DNA of 64,000 bases, taken from assembly GCF_018398335.1 (NCBI RefSeq), contig NZ_JAHBRX010000001.1, forward strand, positions 3,774,001 to 3,838,000, in the 5' to 3' direction. Below, in pieces: positions 1-7,083 of the stretch. The position numbers and the translations under genes were made by a program. Numbering within the stretch: position 1 is the stretch's first letter; every line of letters begins with the position of its first letter. The notes beneath the pieces are model-generated. The model searched no databases. It saw only the letters and a list, made by a program, of their open reading frames with translations, and had not been told where the DNA came from. Origin of the DNA: Chelatococcus sp. HY11. Lineage in GTDB: Bacteria; Pseudomonadota; Alphaproteobacteria; Rhizobiales; Beijerinckiaceae.

Positions 1-369
1 AAAAATGCGACAGATGAAGTCGAACGTCTCTGTATTGTAGGCCGTAGTCTTGAAGTTCGGCTCGTAGATGAGGTTGTTAGACGCCAGCAACAAAAGCGTA
101 TAGCCGTCGGCCTTATCTTTCATGACTTCGGTAATACCCAGAGCACCGCCGGCACCCGCCTTGTTCAGCACCACAACGGGCTGGCCAAGATCTTCCGAGA
201 AAGCCGACTGGACCGCTCTGGCCGCGAGGTCGTTCGCACCACCAGCGTCGAACGGCACCACGATCTCAACCGGTCCTGTGGGAAAGGATTGCGCCTGGGC
301 GGGCAGACCCGCAGCCAGCCCCACTGCTGCTGTGAGCGGAATAAAAGCCCTCATCCACATGCTCGACAT
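1..369 (-). CDS. Tripartite tricarboxylate transporter (Bug family) substrate-binding protein, 5' part only
   Basis: The minus strand reads an uninterrupted frame from an ATG at 369 to the window edge, 123 codons, so the C-terminal two thirds lie outside. Residues 1-25 form a signal peptide ending AQA. The mature start, with FPTGPVEIVVPF then DAGGANDLAARA, is the hallmark opening of periplasmic Bug proteins, which bind small organic acids for TctAB-type carriers. GGGAGG lies about 8 bases upstream and supports this ATG over the one at 360. It is divergent from the IclR gene at 606, and a palindrome sits just before each gene. The ligand cannot be told. Family call is firm. Confidence 0.9.
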   Translation of the reverse strand, partial: MSSMWMRAFIPLTAAVGLAAGLPAQAQSFPTGPVEIVVPFDAGGANDLAARAVQSAFSEDLGQPVVVLNKAGAGGALGITEVMKDKADGYTLLLLASNNLIYEPNFKTTAYNTETFDFICRIF

Positions 370-389
370 GCCTTCAACCTCCCTTTTTA

Positions 390-402
390 TGAACTTTGTT
401 CA
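390..402. promoter_or_regulatory. Palindromic operator candidate before the Bug gene
   Basis: TGAACtttGTTCA is a perfect inverted repeat 21 bases upstream of the binding-protein start. A near-identical site (TGAACaagGTTCG) lies at 591-603 before the divergent IclR gene. Paired half-sites of this kind in front of two divergent genes are what an autoregulating IclR protein would use. Binding itself is inferred. Confidence 0.5.
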
Positions 403-590
403 GGAATAGAATCGTTCGGCTGGCGCTGTCAAGATGCCGGACCGGGACCCGAATCTGAACCTTGACGAAGACAGGTAAGCCAGAGTCATGCATTTTTATC
501 ATTTTTACCAATATATTAATGAAATTTCGCGCGTCGGTGGACAACATTGACGGCGCAGGAGCAGACCTGTTAGGCATGCGTTGAAATTCG

Positions 591-603
591 TGAACAAGGT
601 TCG
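591..603. promoter_or_regulatory. Palindromic operator candidate overlapping the IclR gene leader
   Basis: TGAACaagGTTCG ends two bases before the ATG at 606. It repeats the half-sites and the 3-base spacing of the palindrome at 390-402, with one mismatch in the second arm. The position over the ribosome-binding region would allow autorepression. Confidence 0.5.
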
Positions 604-605
604 AT

Positions 606-1403
606 ATGAGAGTTGGCACCACCCTGATTTCGCAGGCCGTCGCGGTGATCGAGCTGCTGGCTGAGGAGGCACGGCCGATGCGCTTCGCGGACATCACCGG
701 CCGGCTCGAATTGCCAAAGAGCAGCGCTCACGCCCTGCTAAGCGCCCTATGCGAGGCCGCCTGGGTGGACCAGGACGCCGATACGGGCTTCTATCGGCTG
801 TCGTTGCGCTTCCCAGTGCTGGGACAGCGCTTCATCACCGGGATGGGCTTACGCGAGGTCTTCCAGCCGGTGCTCGACAGGCTGGCGCGCGAGAGTGGTG
901 AGCTTGCACGCCTCGCGATCGTGGAGGGCCACCAGCTAATGTGGACCGCCGACGCGCAAGGGGCGCATAGCGGGCTCATCTACCAGCCGATCGTGAATTC
1001 AGTAGTGGCCCCGCATGTCACCGCGCACGGTCGGGCGTGGCTCGCAACCCTGCCGCAGGAAGAGGCGGTCAAGATCGTGCTCGCCATCGGTTTCGGACGC
1101 CCCGATGACTACGGCCCTCGCGCAATCCGCTCGATGGACGCGCTGCTGCGCGAACTTGAGCGAACACGCGAGCGCGGATACGGCGTCGTCTTCGAAGAGG
1201 CCCTGCCCGGCATTGCGGCCGTCGCCGTCGCAATCCGCCCTCATGGCGGGGTTGCGGTCGGCACGGTGGGGGTCGCAGGGCCGATCATACGGATAGATAA
1301 AGCTAGGCTTCCTGAACTAGTCCGCGTCGTCAGGGCGGCGTCCGAGGACCTGGCGACGCTATGGCCGCTGCGCAGCTTGAGGCCGAAGCCGGCTGGCGTT
1401 TGA
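606..1403 (+). CDS. IclR family transcriptional regulator
   Basis: A 265-residue protein with the two-domain IclR plan. Residues 1-65 are a winged helix-turn-helix (ITGRLELPKSSAHALLSAL is the recognition region), and residues 80-255 are the GAF-like effector domain, with APHVTAHGRAWLATL and the usual RERGYG segment before the last strands. Length is normal. It is divergent from a Bug-family binding protein, and regulators in this arrangement usually sense the transported acid or a breakdown product. Repeated TGAAC-N3-GTTC palindromes before both genes are the likely operators. The ligand is unknown. Confidence 0.88.
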   Translation: MRVGTTLISQAVAVIELLAEEARPMRFADITGRLELPKSSAHALLSALCEAAWVDQDADTGFYRLSLRFPVLGQRFITGMGLREVFQPVLDRLARESGELARLAIVEGHQLMWTADAQGAHSGLIYQPIVNSVVAPHVTAHGRAWLATLPQEEAVKIVLAIGFGRPDDYGPRAIRSMDALLRELERTRERGYGVVFEEALPGIAAVAVAIRPHGGVAVGTVGVAGPIIRIDKARLPELVRVVRAASEDLATLWPLRSLRPKPAGV

Positions 1404-1517
1404 ATGGACGGTAGGTCAGGTTAACGTCACGCAGCGGAAAGAGGCGAACTTGGCCTTGTTCCCCACGCTGCCGTGGCGCTCTAGCTGATAAAAGGCAGGT
1501 TCGAGTGCGTCGAGCGG

Positions 1518-1790
1518 CTATGGCCGTGGTCTGAGCACCTTCCCAGTACCTTCGCCGTGACTTTGCACCATAATGATGGCGCCGTCTTCCATGATGTATT
1601 CCATGGCGGGTGCGTCTGTGCAGGCGTCGAAGAGCTTCACGAACACATTAGCCTTGCGCCAATCGCTGAAGCGTCGAAAGGCCGTGCTCCAGTTGCCGAA
1701 CTCGCGGGCAAAGCACGCCATGGACTGCTGTGCGCGCGATTCAGAGCACAGCTTCGCCACCCTGCGGCTCCCCCTCCCAAGCGTTTGCCA
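1518..1790 (-). pseudogene. IS5-type transposase fragment
   Basis: On the minus strand, FGNWSTAFRRFSDWRKA followed by MEYIMEDGAIIMVQSHGEG matches the N-terminal region of IS5-group transposases (FGNWNTVFRRFRRW and then a D-A/G-T-I-V-KVHRHGQG segment with the first catalytic Asp). The upstream part, SPWRALP, is in another frame, so there is at least one frameshift. The rest of the transposase and recognisable ends are missing. It is a dead scrap. Confidence 0.65.
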
Positions 1791-2210
1791 ATCTGGTTAA
1801 CGTTCGCTAGAAGCTTGAGCATTCGACATAGAAGCCTCTCTCACGGGAGGTTAGGCGCTTCATCGTGCCTATCTATGCCTTTGGGGGAGGGGTATGGGGA
1901 CTATCCGGATGTACGTGCTGACCGTGCCACCCTTGAGATCGAGCTTGAGAAGGGCTTGAAACTGGCGGCCTACGAAGCCACGGCGATCTGGCAAATGCTT
2001 TGACTCTGCCGGAGGTTTGGTGGACGCCGCGTGTAGTCGTTCCTAGACTCGGTGAGAATATTCCAAACTTGCGCGCACTCGCGGGTCAACATGGCCGGAG
2101 AAATCTCACAGTAATAAGAGTGGGTCCAGACCTCTGGAGAGAGCTAAGAGGGGAGATTGCGATCATAGCGAGAGGATTTAGCGTACTGCACATACTGCTA
2201 AGACCGATAC
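1791..2210. other. No gene recognised
   Basis: Short open frames occur on both strands, but none shows a known motif, a good ribosome-binding site or a convincing domain. It lies between the IS5 scrap and the HUH-like gene, so it may be further decayed mobile DNA. Confidence 0.4.
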
Positions 2211-2900
2211 TCACCCTACCCGTAAACCAGCCCGTTTCCTCGCAACCACCCTTGCCCGACTGACAACAGCCTTCCCAGCCCCTGAAGCGGTCATCAGGTC
2301 GTACTTGCGCAGCTCCCCCAAGAGCCGCAGCAGAACCACACGGTGTCTAAGCGACTGCCGATCCCGGAAGGTCTTGGACGGTAGGACCCTGTCCCCCGCA
2401 CAGGCCAGCTTTCGCCCCCACACACTGTCCACCATCCGCCCATCCTTAACGGCATAGGCCAACCATCCTACAAGGTCATGACAGGCCCGAAAGTCGAAGC
2501 GGCTGATACCGTGATCGTTGACACCGAGCCGCACAACCAGCTGCCGTAACACGGACCGTGGCGCCCAAATCAAGCCGTGGACATGGGGACTAACGACGGT
2601 ATGGACCTCATCCGTATAGCGCCGGATCCCGACATCAATATGCGCCAAAAAGGGATAAGGCCGCAGCACCAACCCCACACGCCGCCGGATCTGCCTCACG
2701 ACGGCCTGAAACCGCTCGGGAGTAGCACCACCAAGGGGTATCTCCCAATCCATTATCGACGAGAGTAAAGGCCCACATTGATCCGGGTAATTGAGCCGCC
2801 ACCACCTCTTTCGCGAGCATCCTGGCCCATCGCTTGATACCACACCGCGATTGATGCCGATGTCCCGCCCCGTGACAAAAGCGCGGGGATGGTACAGCAT
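2211..2900 (-). CDS. Unrecognised protein with HUH-endonuclease-like motifs
   Basis: A 229-residue frame that I cannot assign to a named family. What can be seen: SPHVHGLIW has His106-Val-His108 followed by a hydrophobic run, as in motif 2 (HUH) of rolling-circle Rep proteins and Y1 transposases. Further on, LAYAVKDG has Tyr149-x-x-Lys152, as in the catalytic Tyr motif. The C-terminal 60 residues are strongly basic. The proposed ATG lies inside a perfect 11-base inverted repeat (2894-2922). It stands alone between transposase and recombinase debris. It could be a Rep- or transposase-like nicking enzyme, or a conserved hypothetical whose motifs match by chance. Confidence 0.5.
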   Translation of the reverse strand: MLYHPRAFVTGRDIGINRGVVSSDGPGCSRKRWWRLNYPDQCGPLLSSIMDWEIPLGGATPERFQAVVRQIRRRVGLVLRPYPFLAHIDVGIRRYTDEVHTVVSPHVHGLIWAPRSVLRQLVVRLGVNDHGISRFDFRACHDLVGWLAYAVKDGRMVDSVWGRKLACAGDRVLPSKTFRDRQSLRHRVVLLRLLGELRKYDLMTASGAGKAVVSRARVVARKRAGLRVG

Positions 2901-2922
2901 CGCGCCCCGATCGCGATGCTGT
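2894..2922. repeat. Perfect 11-bp inverted repeat over the start codon of the HUH-like gene
   Basis: ACAGCATCGCG (2894-2904) and CGCGATGCTGT (2912-2922) are exact reverse complements around a 7-base loop. The gene's ATG (2898-2900) is in one arm and its G-rich leader is in the loop. In single-stranded DNA or RNA this would fold into a stable hairpin. It could be a Rep/transposase recognition hairpin, or a structure that hides the start codon. Confidence 0.6.
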
Positions 2923-3394
2923 CCTGATTAGCCCATCCGGAATAGGTTACAGCGCCGCTCTTTTCAGGCAGAGAAAGCGCTTGCGCTTCGAGACCGGGGA
3001 TTTTGATCCGCCATATAATTATTCTTTATATTTACCTAATTTGTATAACGTCGGATCGGGATGGATCCGGATGCGGCGGCCCCTCTCCGCCAAATGCCGC
3101 GGGTTGCCCTCTGAGCTCTCTATTGCCTGCGATCGCCTCACACCCACCAATCGGCATTCAAAACCGCCGATTCTACGCCACAGCCCGATATTTCTTGAAG
3201 ATCGGCAACGCCTGCTATCCATCCCTTTTCGGACGCTGCATTGCGTAACCCTTGAAGCTGCCGTCGTAGGGACGGACTGGCTGCCCAACTGGCCCTGCTC
3301 AAATCGTACCAGCACCCTACGCCGCCTCCTTGGCCGCTCAAGCATGGGAATGCACTTCTGCTACTGGATAGTCACCATGGCATCAACGGACGTT
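2923..3394. other. No gene recognised
   Basis: The sequence holds an AT-rich patch near 3010-3045 and overlapping short frames on both strands without recognisable domains. The longest plus-strand frame runs into the antisense of the AraC gene and is judged a shadow. Confidence 0.4.
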
Positions 3395-4318
3395 TTATGT
3401 GGTGGGTGCCCTAGACACCTTCTGGATCGGGTGCCCGTATTGGCTCGGTGCGACGCCGACAAAGCGGGAAAAGGCAACGCTGAAGGCGCTTGCCGAGCCG
3501 TAGCCAATGCGCCTGGCGATTTCTTTCATTCGCCCGTCCTTGCGCCTTAGCATATCCTTGGCCAGCGCCATCCGCCACGACAGCAGATATTCCATGGGCG
3601 CCATGCCAGTCTGCTTTTGAAACCTGTCGAAGAACACCGACCGTGACAGCATGGCGGTGGATGCCAGTTCTTCGACCGTCCAGGCTTTGGCGGGGTTCTC
3701 GTGCATCTGCCGAATTACCGGGCCGAGGCTCTTGTCGGCAAGGCCCCGCAACAGGCCGGGCGTTTCCAACCCGGTGGAATCCGAGCGCAACGCCTCGATC
3801 AAAAGAAGCTGCAACTGCCTTTCGAGCACGATCTCCTTGGCGGGTCTGTCGCCTTGCGCTTCCTCGCGGATCATGTGCACGAGTGCGGTCAGGCGTGCCT
3901 GACCCCGCACATGCAGCAGGCAAGGCAGGAGTGCGAAAACCAGGGTTGTATCGGGAGAGCCGAAGGCCAGTCGTCCGATCAGCACGCGCATGTTGGGCAT
4001 ACCGGTTGGATCGCCATGTCGCGTTTCGTCGCCGAGCCGCGTGACACGAAGCGGGTCGTCGGCTTCATCTGTGTTTTCGGCATTGCTCGACATGGTGAAG
4101 CGGCAGGCGGCCGGAATGAGCACGAAATCGTTCTCCTCCAGCTCAGTGCCTGGCTGTCCGTTGATGGCAAGCCTTGCCGATCCTTCGAGGATCACCGCAA
4201 AGAAAGGGCTTCCATCGCCATCTCCGTCCACGCGCCAATTTCCGGATCCGCTTGCCGCCTTGGAGAAGGGCAGGCTCGGCTGAAGCATGCTGACGATTTC
4301 GGCGAGGGGGTCGATCAA
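3395..4318 (-). CDS. AraC family regulator with N-terminal cupin domain
   Basis: A 307-residue protein. Residues 1-185 form a cupin-type sensor domain of the AraC_binding/Cupin_6 kind (LPFSKAASGSGNWRV, ILEGSARLAI and LPCLLHVRG are family marks). Residues 200-300 carry two helix-turn-helix units, with AMLSRSVFFDRFQKQTGMAPMEY and the IARRIGYGSASAFSVAF block. It is divergent from an SDR oxidoreductase 97 bases away, the usual pairing for this subfamily. TAGGACG repeats 21 bases apart lie directly before its start. It probably activates the SDR gene in response to a small molecule that cannot be named here. Confidence 0.9.
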   Translation of the reverse strand: MIDPLAEIVSMLQPSLPFSKAASGSGNWRVDGDGDGSPFFAVILEGSARLAINGQPGTELEENDFVLIPAACRFTMSSNAENTDEADDPLRVTRLGDETRHGDPTGMPNMRVLIGRLAFGSPDTTLVFALLPCLLHVRGQARLTALVHMIREEAQGDRPAKEIVLERQLQLLLIEALRSDSTGLETPGLLRGLADKSLGPVIRQMHENPAKAWTVEELASTAMLSRSVFFDRFQKQTGMAPMEYLLSWRMALAKDMLRRKDGRMKEIARRIGYGSASAFSVAFSRFVGVAPSQYGHPIQKVSRAPTT

Positions 4319-4365
4319 TAGGACGATCTCTAATGCAATTAGGACGCGCCATTATAGCACGTCCT
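4319..4365. promoter_or_regulatory. AraC-type operator candidate in the AraC/SDR divergent region
   Basis: TAGGACG occurs at 4319-4325 and again at 4340-4346, exactly 21 bp apart, and an inverted CGTCCT follows at 4360-4365. Direct half-sites two helical turns apart are typical for AraC proteins, which use two HTH units on one face of the helix. The CATTATAG stretch between the sites may hold a -10 element. Binding is inferred. Confidence 0.45.
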
Positions 4366-4415
4366 GTCTTCGGGATCCACATAAGCGATGCTAGAACACC
4401 GCGAAAGGACTTCTC

Positions 4416-5162
4416 ATGAAGACCGTGCTCATTACCGGCTGCTCGTCCGGCTTTGGTCTCGATACCGCCAGGCTTTTCCTCGATCGTGGCTGGAAGGTTA
4501 TCGCGACCATGCGCTCGCCGCGTAGCGACTTACTGCCAAAGTCGGACAAACTAGTCGTTCTGCCGCTCGACGTCACCAGTGACCAGAGCGTTCGCGATGC
4601 GGTCGAGGTGGCGGGGCCGATCGACGTACTGGTCAACAATGCGGGGATCGGCTGGCTCAATGCCCTTGAAGGCACTCCAATCGATGTTGCCCGATCCCTC
4701 TTCGAGACCAATACACTAGGGACCATGCGTATGATCAGCGCCGTCCTGCCCCAGTTTCGCAGCAGAAACGCGGGCCTTGTCATCAACGTGACTTCAAGCG
4801 TCACGATGAAGCCGCTGCCGCTCCTTTCGGCCTATACGGCCAGCAAGGCAGCCGTAAACGCCTTCACGGAATCCCTGGCGCTGGAACTCGCCCCCTTTGG
4901 AATTGAGGTCAAGATCGTGTTGCCCGGCGCGGCGCCGGAGACAAGCTTCGGCAGCACCGCGTTTTCACGATTGGAGGAAAACGGCGGCTTCCCCGCGGCC
5001 TATGCCGAGTTTGCCAATGGCGTGATCGCGGCCATGCGTGCATCGGACGCTCCAAAGACCCTTTCCTCGGACGTCGCTGAGGCCGCCTGGCGTGCGGCCA
5101 CCGATCCATCTGCCCCGATGCGCATCCCCGCAGGCGCCGACGCGGTTGCGCTGGAACGTTAG
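4416..5162 (+). CDS. SDR family NAD(P)-dependent oxidoreductase
   Basis: A classical short-chain dehydrogenase of 248 residues. It has the nucleotide motif TGCSSGFG (8-15), NNAG (74-77), catalytic Ser127/128, Tyr140 and Lys144 (YTASK), and a Rossmann fold throughout. It would oxidise or reduce a hydroxyl/carbonyl group with NAD(P)H in the cytoplasm; the substrate is not predictable. The start ATG has GAAAGGA upstream. It is divergent from the cupin-AraC regulator and probably controlled by it. Downstream are an inverted repeat and dead recombinase genes, so this is the last intact gene before the debris. Confidence 0.92.
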   Translation: MKTVLITGCSSGFGLDTARLFLDRGWKVIATMRSPRSDLLPKSDKLVVLPLDVTSDQSVRDAVEVAGPIDVLVNNAGIGWLNALEGTPIDVARSLFETNTLGTMRMISAVLPQFRSRNAGLVINVTSSVTMKPLPLLSAYTASKAAVNAFTESLALELAPFGIEVKIVLPGAAPETSFGSTAFSRLEENGGFPAAYAEFANGVIAAMRASDAPKTLSSDVAEAAWRAATDPSAPMRIPAGADAVALER

Positions 5163-5276
5163 GCCAGCTGCCAGCCGTCCAGGCTAACGTCCGATGCAGA
5201 GCGGAGTGAATTTGCATCGGACGCGATCACCATATCCCACGCGCTCCATCCGCAATCGCCAGGTATGACAATGAGC

Positions 5277-5305
5277 TGGCGGTCTTCCTCCCCCCAGGAC
5301 CGCCA
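5277..5305. terminator. Stem-loop downstream of the SDR gene
   Basis: TGGCGGTC (5277-5284) pairs with GACCGCCA (5298-5305) around a 13-base C-rich loop, about 115 bases after the SDR stop. There is no T tract, so it is a hairpin that may end or stabilise the transcript rather than a classical terminator. Confidence 0.35.
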
Positions 5306-5368
5306 GGCTAGCAACGTATTCTGCGTTCCGAGGCGGCCATCCGCGCTGGGTCGGATGACTGCTCAGAG

Positions 5369-5660
5369 TTAGATTCCGGTTCGCTCGGCTAGGAGTAGGG
5401 GCGTCCTCCCGGTCGATGCCGAGATATCGGACGGTGTTCGATTTTGGAATGACCGAGAAGGATCTGGATCGCTCGCAGGTTTCCTGTCGCCTTGGAGATC
5501 ATCGAGGTCTTTGTTCGGCGAAGAAAGTGAGTCCCATACTCCTCTGGAAGCAAGCCAATCGCCATCACCCATTCGCCGACCAGGCGAGCATACTGCCTCG
5601 TGCCCATTTGACATGCGTGATCGATCCGGCTCGGGAAGGCATAGTCCTCGACAGTACCCC
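5369..5660 (-). pseudogene. Tyrosine recombinase C-terminal fragment
   Basis: Minus-strand reading gives FPSRIDH, TRQYARLVGEWV, then EEYGTHFLRRTK and IQILLGHSKIE. These are the H-x-x-R and L-L-G-H boxes of tyrosine recombinases of the chromosomal integrase type. After SKIE the frame shifts: the normal ending (a TVRYLG-type Tyr motif, then ALLLAERTEI) survives only as LLLAERTGI in the next frame, and the catalytic Tyr is lost. Upstream N-terminal sequence is absent. It is certainly non-functional and is a relic of an inserted element. Confidence 0.8.
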
Positions 5661-6263
5661 ACGCCGTTCGAGCCCCTTGCCGACCATCGTCTCGATTCTA
5701 CCGAGTATGTGCTGGACGTTGGAGTTTATGCGCGGCGTATCTGGATGCGCATCCTCAACAACCATCTTGTCGTCGCCGGCACGCCAACCGCGCATGTGTA
5801 GGCACTCATTCACAGCGGGAAAATCCCCGAGATCGGCGGGCCCTCTGGGTCGAGCAGCTCATTTCATGCCGATCGAGATACGCGAAGGTTTCCGCTCGGC
5901 GGCTAACTTAGGGCGTGATCTCGACGATCTTAAGCATTCAATGGCGGTAATGCCGCTGAGACGAAGAAGAGCCAAATGTACGCCTCCCAGTCAAACACAA
6001 TAATTTACATCAGACTCGTCTGATGGCGATTTATTCAGACAATGCTACCGCCATCAACGACGAGGCATTTGTTTGCCCCCAGTCAGCGCGTAGGCATAAA
6101 TTTTGACATTGGCGGTGATGAGCTTATCCGGAGCTCGCTCACGAGGGGGCGTGAGTTCACAAATCAAGTATGATGTTTTGCTGTCAAAAGAGATCGGGCT
6201 TATCGACCGGGCGTGTTGCATGCCAAAGCCACGAGGCAGTCGCAAAACGTGCTTACGACGAGC
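5661..6263. other. Region between two dead recombinases, no gene recognised
   Basis: No coding frame here shows a known domain. The clearest structure is an orphan palindrome at 6008-6025 with 8-base arms (CATCAGAC / GTCTGATG, 2-base gap), followed by another TCAGAC at 6034. It looks like an operator for a lost neighbour. The rest is probably decayed sequence of the same element. Confidence 0.45.
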
Positions 6264-6629
6264 TCAGGGCTCATTCCAGCGATGTCCAGCCGCATGACGA
6301 ACAGCGGCGTGATGAAGCTTGCGCGCAGCCTGGATGATGAGACTTCGCTGTCTTGAATGGGACGAGCAGCCCACGAGGCCCAACGCGTGATAGACGCTGA
6401 TGAAGAAATTGATGACGCTGTTCGGCCGCAGCGCTCCGCCGCGACGCAAGATGATCACGGGACCATCGACGATCCCAATGGGCTTCAGGTCTTTCAGGCT
6501 CGGCGCAGATCCGAATGAAGGGGAATCCGGCGCCCGCTGCCCTTCTTGGTGATGGCATCCCGGACACTCAACACCGATCCCACCCGACCCTTGTCGTCGC
6601 GCACATCGACCAATCGCGACCGGAGATCT
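6264..6629 (-). pseudogene. Second tyrosine recombinase remnant
   Basis: In one minus-strand frame, RDAITKKGSGRRIPLHSDLRRA reads like the central core of phage-type integrases and then stops. The next frame continues with GPVIILRRGGALRPNSVINFF and GLVGCSSHSRQRSLIIQAARK, where intact relatives have CSSHSGRRTFITRAAR with the catalytic Arg. The terminal GHRS block is damaged and the Tyr is gone. It has several frameshifts. It differs from the remnant at 5369, so two separate recombinase genes have died in this gap. Confidence 0.75.
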
Positions 6630-6714
6630 CACGCATTCGTGGCAAATCAATTGTCTCGCTGAAGATGACTCCCACCCGGATGCCGGCCCCAGATAGCAGT
6701 CGCGCCATCGATGC

Positions 6715-7083
6715 CTATGGCGGGCACGATATCAGCGATACCGGATCCGCGTCTCCCGGAAGCAAATCCGACAAGGATCTGCACCGCCCTTCGTAGCAAA
6801 GCCGCCAGTCATCTGTCGCTCCCGATCGCCTCATGGCCACGGATGCCAATGGCCCGAGCGGCGGCTTCCAGGCCCAAAAGTTGCCCTCTCGTCGTGCTTC
6901 CGGTGGCGGGTCCATACCAGCACCAGATCCCATGACACGCGCCTGTGTGAGCAGCAGCCCTTGTGGCGTCAGACGCCAATCCTCTTCCCATACGGTCTTC
7001 TGCACAGAATGCGTCCAGCTCAAGGTGACCTGGGAGACGCCCAGCTGGACCATCAAGCCGACTGCGGCCAAGCATAGGCTCAT
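6715..7083 (-). CDS. DUF1850 domain-containing protein of a TRAP operon
   Basis: A 122-residue protein: one N-terminal hydrophobic helix, then the DUF1850 signature (LSWTHSVQKTVWEEDWRLT, GSGAGMDPPPEARREG, DWRLCYEGRCRSL). Family members are nearly always encoded next to TRAP permeases of the fused 4TM/12TM type and are thought to be exported or membrane-anchored accessory proteins of unknown role. Its ATG overlaps the permease stop as ATGA, so the two are co-translated. Downstream is recombinase debris. Confidence 0.88.
   Translation of the reverse strand: MSLCLAAVGLMVQLGVSQVTLSWTHSVQKTVWEEDWRLTPQGLLLTQARVMGSGAGMDPPPEARREGNFWAWKPPLGPLASVAMRRSGATDDWRLCYEGRCRSLSDLLPGDADPVSLISCPP

Noticed and set aside
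2981-3550. A 189-codon plus-strand frame
   Set aside because: It has no known domain or ribosome-binding site, and its last part is antisense to the AraC gene.
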